Assembly: GCA_016839845.1 (NCBI GenBank)
Contig: JAEOTL010000324.1
Location: 1 to 10,831 of the forward strand
Direction of reading: 5' to 3'
DNA length: 10,831 nucleotides
Origin: Promethearchaeota archaeon
GTDB taxonomy: Archaea > Asgardarchaeota > Lokiarchaeia > Sigynarchaeales > SOKP01
Shown here: positions 7,535 to 10,831 of the stretch, in pieces
Layout of the letters: each line of letters opens with the position of its first letter
Numbering within the stretch: position 1 is the first letter of the stretch
The notes under the pieces: generated by a model
The model's input: the letters and a program-made list of their open reading frames with translations, nothing else
Database searches by the model: none
Told to the model about the DNA's origin: nothing
Made by a program: the position numbers and the translations under genes

Positions 7535-8821
7535 CTAGATACAGATATAAAACCATTCTACATATTCATGGGCATTCATTACTCGAATATCTGAAGGGAT
7601 ATGAATATGATTCCCTTGAAAGAATTTGTAGTCGTTATCGCCTGTTTCGTACACAAATCCGCAAGTACCTGATGATCCTCTTCCCTGAAGTGTTACTACA
7701 AAATAATTTCTCACAGTAGCATAACCAATCACATCATACCATTGTAATTCATAAGTAATTAGACCCAAATCTCCTAATGACATAACCACATCAATGGCAG
7801 TTATCACTCCATCTTGGAACATGTCATTTCTTAAGTTATGTGCGGTAATAGCTACGTTCTGAAATGTTTCTACTGAGTAGGCATTGATAGAAACACTGGG
7901 AATTATCATTACTCCATTGTTAACATTAAATCTATCAACTTCTTCTTTAAAAGTATTATAAATGTTTGCAATTCTAACGGGATTTGTTCGGAAAAACACA
8001 ATTTTCATTTTTGGTTTAAAGGGGAAATGATCCATTCGAAACACATTATCTTCCTGCCATCCTCCGTCATAATAAGCATAGTACCACCAGTTTCCCATGC
8101 CATTTATGGAATTTATAACATAAGTATTCATAGAAGCATTGAAATGGTAATCAACATCAAGTTCACCAGTGCTCTCCAAGTATGCTACAATATCAAATAA
8201 TGAAAAATGATCTGGTCTGAAAATATCTGGTCGTTGAGTTTGAACTTCGGCGATTGGAAATTTAAATCCTCCTATTCCTTGGAAAGAAATCCCTCCTTTC
8301 CTTGGGCGTAAGTTAGGGTCAACACCTTGATAATTAGCTAAACTTAATCCAATTGGGATAGCACCAGTAATCACAATACTCAATAAACCCAATCCTACTA
8401 CTTTATCTCTTCCATATTTAAACTTAGTAATACGTTTGGTAAATCCAACTAAACGTCTCCAATTTACCGCTACATGTATAATAGCCATGATACCTATAAT
8501 CAAACCACTCCAATCATGGATTTTTGTAAGGATTCCCGAAAGTTCAAAATACAATCCCAATTCTAACAAGATGTTTGGGAGTTTTAAGATTCCAGTTATT
8601 CCTACTAAAACAGAAGAAATCGCGAGTGCCAAGAGTATTATATATTCTGCCATTTGACGATTTAATCCATGGTTAGAAAAGATTTGACTTGTTTTATCAA
8701 ACTTGAAAATTTTTTTAGTAGATCGTACTATCCACTTCCAATGAAGAATTAAGTGTCCAAAGATGATGATCGACAAAAAAATCCCATTGTAATTATGGAG
8801 ATTAGTTGCAGTATAAAACAC
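7535..8821 (-). CDS. Predicted diheme b-type membrane cytochrome-like protein with extracellular DUF4430-like domains
   Basis: This is 428 codons from a GTG, but the true N-terminus very likely lies upstream (see 8822-9082). The membrane part is a tandem repeat of a DUF4405-like two-helix unit. Unit 1 has H9, G13, H23, H27, W28; unit 2 has H102, G106, H116, N120, W121, a constant offset of 93 residues. H9/H23 and H102/H116 are each 14 apart on one helix, as in diheme cytochromes b. Loops with many Lys/Arg follow both histidine helices, placing them inside. A last helix (about 141-161) leads outside to two DUF4430-like regions: about 204-278 (DIVAYLE, INGMGNWWYY, a GGW segment) and about 337-428 (AIDVVMSLGD, CGFVYE, GNHIHIPSD). 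Cys386 and Cys427 could form a disulfide; H404 and H406 could bind metal. An electron-transfer role is inferred. I know no exact homologue or gene name. Confidence 0.85.
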   Translation of the reverse strand: MFYTATNLHNYNGIFLSIIIFGHLILHWKWIVRSTKKIFKFDKTSQIFSNHGLNRQMAEYIILLALAISSVLVGITGILKLPNILLELGLYFELSGILTKIHDWSGLIIGIMAIIHVAVNWRRLVGFTKRITKFKYGRDKVVGLGLLSIVITGAIPIGLSLANYQGVDPNLRPRKGGISFQGIGGFKFPIAEVQTQRPDIFRPDHFSLFDIVAYLESTGELDVDYHFNASMNTYVINSINGMGNWWYYAYYDGGWQEDNVFRMDHFPFKPKMKIVFFRTNPVRIANIYNTFKEEVDRFNVNNGVMIIPSVSINAYSVETFQNVAITAHNLRNDMFQDGVITAIDVVMSLGDLGLITYELQWYDVIGYATVRNYFVVTLQGRGSSGTCGFVYETGDNDYKFFQGNHIHIPSDIRVMNAHEYVEWFYICI

Positions 8822-9082
8822 AATTGGATCTTCTATTGTGAGTTCCGGTTCGCCCGGTAAAAAACTACCGTTAGATACTAAAGATTGGTACAGCTCTGGA
8901 AATACTAGAAGTCCTGTGATAAAAAGAAATAGGGATGAAAAAATAACCAGAATATCTATAATGTAATTAATAGTTTTCTTCCGGAGTGTTAACTTCTTAT
9001 TTTTTATGTGAACTATAGACTTATGTACCGAATGGAGTTTATGAGCTCCAAAAAATTTAAAATCCCTAATATTAATCGCTCT
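8822..9082 (-). other. In-frame 5' extension coding for the missing first helix, without a standard start codon
   Basis: Directly upstream of the GTG at 8821 the frame stays open for 87 codons, back to TAA at 9083-9085. It encodes a basic stretch (KKLTLRKK), one hydrophobic helix ending in FITGLLVFPEL, then an acidic linker (GEPELTIEDP) running into the annotated protein. This helix aligns without gaps to the first helix of unit 2 (residues 60-82): YII, SS, ITG, L and P fall at the same places. It also completes the two-helix unit and obeys the positive-inside rule, so I take it as coding. Yet it has no ATG, GTG or TTG in frame, and the minus strand shows no ATG in any frame from 8822 to 9130. 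Possible explanations are a rare start (ATT, ATA or CTG), an assembly or sequencing error, or a decayed 5' end. Confidence 0.72.
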
Positions 9083-9191
9083 TTATCTCACTTTGAGATA
9101 TTCAACACGATGCAAATATTAAATCTTGCCCATTTTAGGCTATAAGCAAAATCTTAAAGGTGTTTATAATCTAGTAACCTCAAAAACTTGC
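9083..9191 (-). promoter_or_regulatory. Upstream region of the cytochrome-like gene with a possible TATA box
   Basis: This gap separates the fused permease from the open frame of the cytochrome-like gene. TTATAAA on the minus strand (9163-9169) could be a TATA box and would place the transcript start near 9140. The same frame contains an ATG at 9133 that is stopped after four codons and a TTG at 9115 stopped at 9083 after ten codons, so neither reaches the gene. Nothing else is recognisable. Confidence 0.25.
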
Positions 9192-10831
9192 TCATAAATC
9201 TAATTCTTCCAAGTCCTCAGGCTCCTTCAACAGAACAATTCTTTCTTTTTGCGTTCTATCTTGTAATCCTATATGGAAAAGAAGAAAACTTCCTATTATT
9301 CCAGTAATCATTAATCCTGGCCAAAATGAGGCATGAAAGGCCATAATCATATGTACACGAGCTCGAGCAATATCCGATCCTAAATTAATAAGAGTTGGAT
9401 CACCAAATCCTAGGAATCCCAGAGCATTGTAAAATATTATTGCTAAAGCAATACTCAAGGGTATGTATCTAATCAATGCTTTACCTACATTCCAAATCCT
9501 ATTTCTTTTAAGTCCTTCGTTTGCTATAATCCTCAGAAAACTCGGGATAAATAAAACTCCAATGACCAGTATAGTAATTTCTAACCTTAGGCCAAAAATC
9601 GCATTCATGAGCAAGGCAATAACCAATCCTGGAAAGAGATAAAAAGCAATCATGAGTCCCATTATTGGTTTATGACCCCAGCGATCAAATTTTTTCAAAA
9701 CTCTTTTAAGCTTCGTAGCAATAAACTCAAAATTTATTTCAGATCCTCTTATCAAGCCAACGATCAATATTATTGAAAGTATTACTACTATGAGAATAGC
9801 TAGCACAGCAAGAACTACAATTAATCCAATTAGCATAGTCGTCACCCCAACTATAATTGAATCACGCGCCCCATATATTATACGAGCAAGCACGTCTCTA
9901 CCGAAATCAGCTGTTCCTAGTGGATGACCTGGAGAAGGAGGTTCCCAAGCACCCATAAATATTCCATTTGCTTCGCTAAAAGAATATGGTGTAAATAATA
10001 AGGGAAAATTTACTACAACGATGAAAAATACAACAAGAATTCCCCCAATGATGAAATATGGGGATTTTACTCGGGTTATCACGTAATCCTTAAGAAGTTT
10101 TTTATAGCTTGTTTTATCCCTCCCCTTTTGTTCATATAAAGAGTCATCTGGTTTTGGTTTAATAATACGGTGAAGAAAACTTCGATTTATCAATCGCTCA
10201 AAAACGCCTCTACTCGCCAAAAATTGACATAATATAAATACAAAATTCGAGATGTAAAAAACTACAGCAAATATTATTAAAAGTGAAGTTAATAGACCTG
10301 TTACAACGAAAGGATCACTCATTCTAATAGAATCTATAAGAAGTTTCCCAAATCCTCTAAGGCCGAAAGTAACATCAATTAAAAGATAAAGAGCAAAAAA
10401 CGTTCCAAATATTATTGCAGTTATGGTTGTATTTGAGATTGCTGTTTTTTCATGCGATTTCCTTGCCATGTATGAACGAGTTTGCCAAGTAGTGAGTGCT
10501 ATGACTCCTATCATAAAAATCATTCGTGGCGCAAGATAATGATAGAAGATATCAAATGCTAGATAGAGCTGTCCGTCAAGAAAAGAATCGAGTATTAAAA
10601 ATCCTGTTCGATGTGTAGGATCAGGATACGCCATTGTTTTATACCCAGATACCGGAATGAGTCCTGCTATGTAACCTAATTGATACTGAATTAACATCCC
10701 AAAGAAAAATATAGGTATCGCAACCCCAAAACTAGTAAATAGTTTAATTACTTTATCCTTCCATGTATTCCTATTTCGTGAAGCTATTCTTCCCAAGATG
10801 ACTCCTACTGCCAATCCAATTAATAATGGTA
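9192..10831 (-). CDS. Fused oligopeptide/dipeptide-type ABC permease (DppB-like plus DppC-like), 5' partial
   Basis: At least 545 residues; the frame is open to the window edge with typical DppB sequence (GLAVGVILGR), so the TTG at 10814 is not the true start. Numbering from that TTG, residues 1-200 are DppB-like: SFGVAIPIFFFG, GLIPVSGY, then TFGLRGFGKLLIDSI. A cytoplasmic linker (about 201-250, many charged residues) joins a DppC-like half: an N-terminal helix, then PSPGHPLGTADFGRDVLARI and YGARDSIIVG (293-323), FYLFPGLVIAL, ALGFLGFGDP and FWPGLMITG. Usually these are two proteins that import peptides or similar solutes together with two ATPases and a binding protein. Both EAA-type cytoplasmic loops look about 20 residues short (about 113-137 and 427-451). 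An extra hydrophobic and basic segment (about 333-380) sits early in the second half. The ligand cannot be told from the sequence, and partner genes are presumably upstream, outside the window. Confidence 0.9.
   Translation of the reverse strand, partial: PLLIGLAVGVILGRIASRNRNTWKDKVIKLFTSFGVAIPIFFFGMLIQYQLGYIAGLIPVSGYKTMAYPDPTHRTGFLILDSFLDGQLYLAFDIFYHYLAPRMIFMIGVIALTTWQTRSYMARKSHEKTAISNTTITAIIFGTFFALYLLIDVTFGLRGFGKLLIDSIRMSDPFVVTGLLTSLLIIFAVVFYISNFVFILCQFLASRGVFERLINRSFLHRIIKPKPDDSLYEQKGRDKTSYKKLLKDYVITRVKSPYFIIGGILVVFFIVVVNFPLLFTPYSFSEANGIFMGAWEPPSPGHPLGTADFGRDVLARIIYGARDSIIVGVTTMLIGLIVVLAVLAILIVVILSIILIVGLIRGSEINFEFIATKLKRVLKKFDRWGHKPIMGLMIAFYLFPGLVIALLMNAIFGLRLEITILVIGVLFIPSFLRIIANEGLKRNRIWNVGKALIRYIPLSIALAIIFYNALGFLGFGDPTLINLGSDIARARVHMIMAFHASFWPGLMITGIIGSFLLFHIGLQDRTQKERIVLLKEPEDLEELDL

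Noticed and set aside
8436..8657. Plus-strand open frame of 73 codons
   Set aside because: It is antisense to the histidine-helix region of the membrane protein, which has clear repeat structure and supports the minus strand.
9113..9115. TTG as the start of the cytochrome-like gene
   Set aside because: It is in frame but stopped by TAA at 9083 after ten codons. Read-through of TAA has no support here, and TAA is not the pyrrolysine codon.

Overview
The window is AT-rich (about one third G+C by eye) and looks archaeal. Intergenic regions carry TATA-like A/T blocks, and the operon-leading genes have no clear Shine-Dalgarno (SD) site while the second genes of each pair do. A TTG start is also used. 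The protein families fit a little-studied lineage; an Asgard or related archaeal metagenome contig is my guess, not something the sequence proves. I saw no rRNA, tRNA, CRISPR array, insertion sequence or integrase.

Left two thirds (89-7510, + strand): four ABC half-exporters, each a six-helix membrane domain followed by an ATPase domain. They form two tandem copies of one two-gene operon (A1-B1 at 89-3778, A2-B2 at 3866-7510). A proteins have Asp in place of the catalytic Glu after Walker B and a good LSGGE signature. B proteins keep the catalytic Glu but have LSMGQ. Each pair is therefore predicted to be an asymmetric heterodimer with one competent and one degenerate ATP site, like the TM287/288 and BmrC/BmrD class. 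Substrates are unknown. The duplication is old: synonymous sites have diverged while the ATPase domains stay almost identical.

Right third (- strand, convergent with the exporters): a membrane protein made of two tandem two-helix DUF4405-like units. Each unit has a helix with two histidines 14 residues apart, as in diheme b-type cytochromes. A fifth helix and two extracellular DUF4430-like domains follow. Its obvious start (GTG, 8821) removes the first helix. The reading frame stays open to 9082 and encodes that helix, but without ATG, GTG or TTG.

Upstream of it, running off the window, is a single-chain fusion of the two oligopeptide/dipeptide-type ABC permeases (DppB-like then DppC-like). 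In both halves the cytoplasmic loop that normally carries the EAA coupling motif is shortened by about 20 residues. Its ATPase and binding-protein partners are not in the window.
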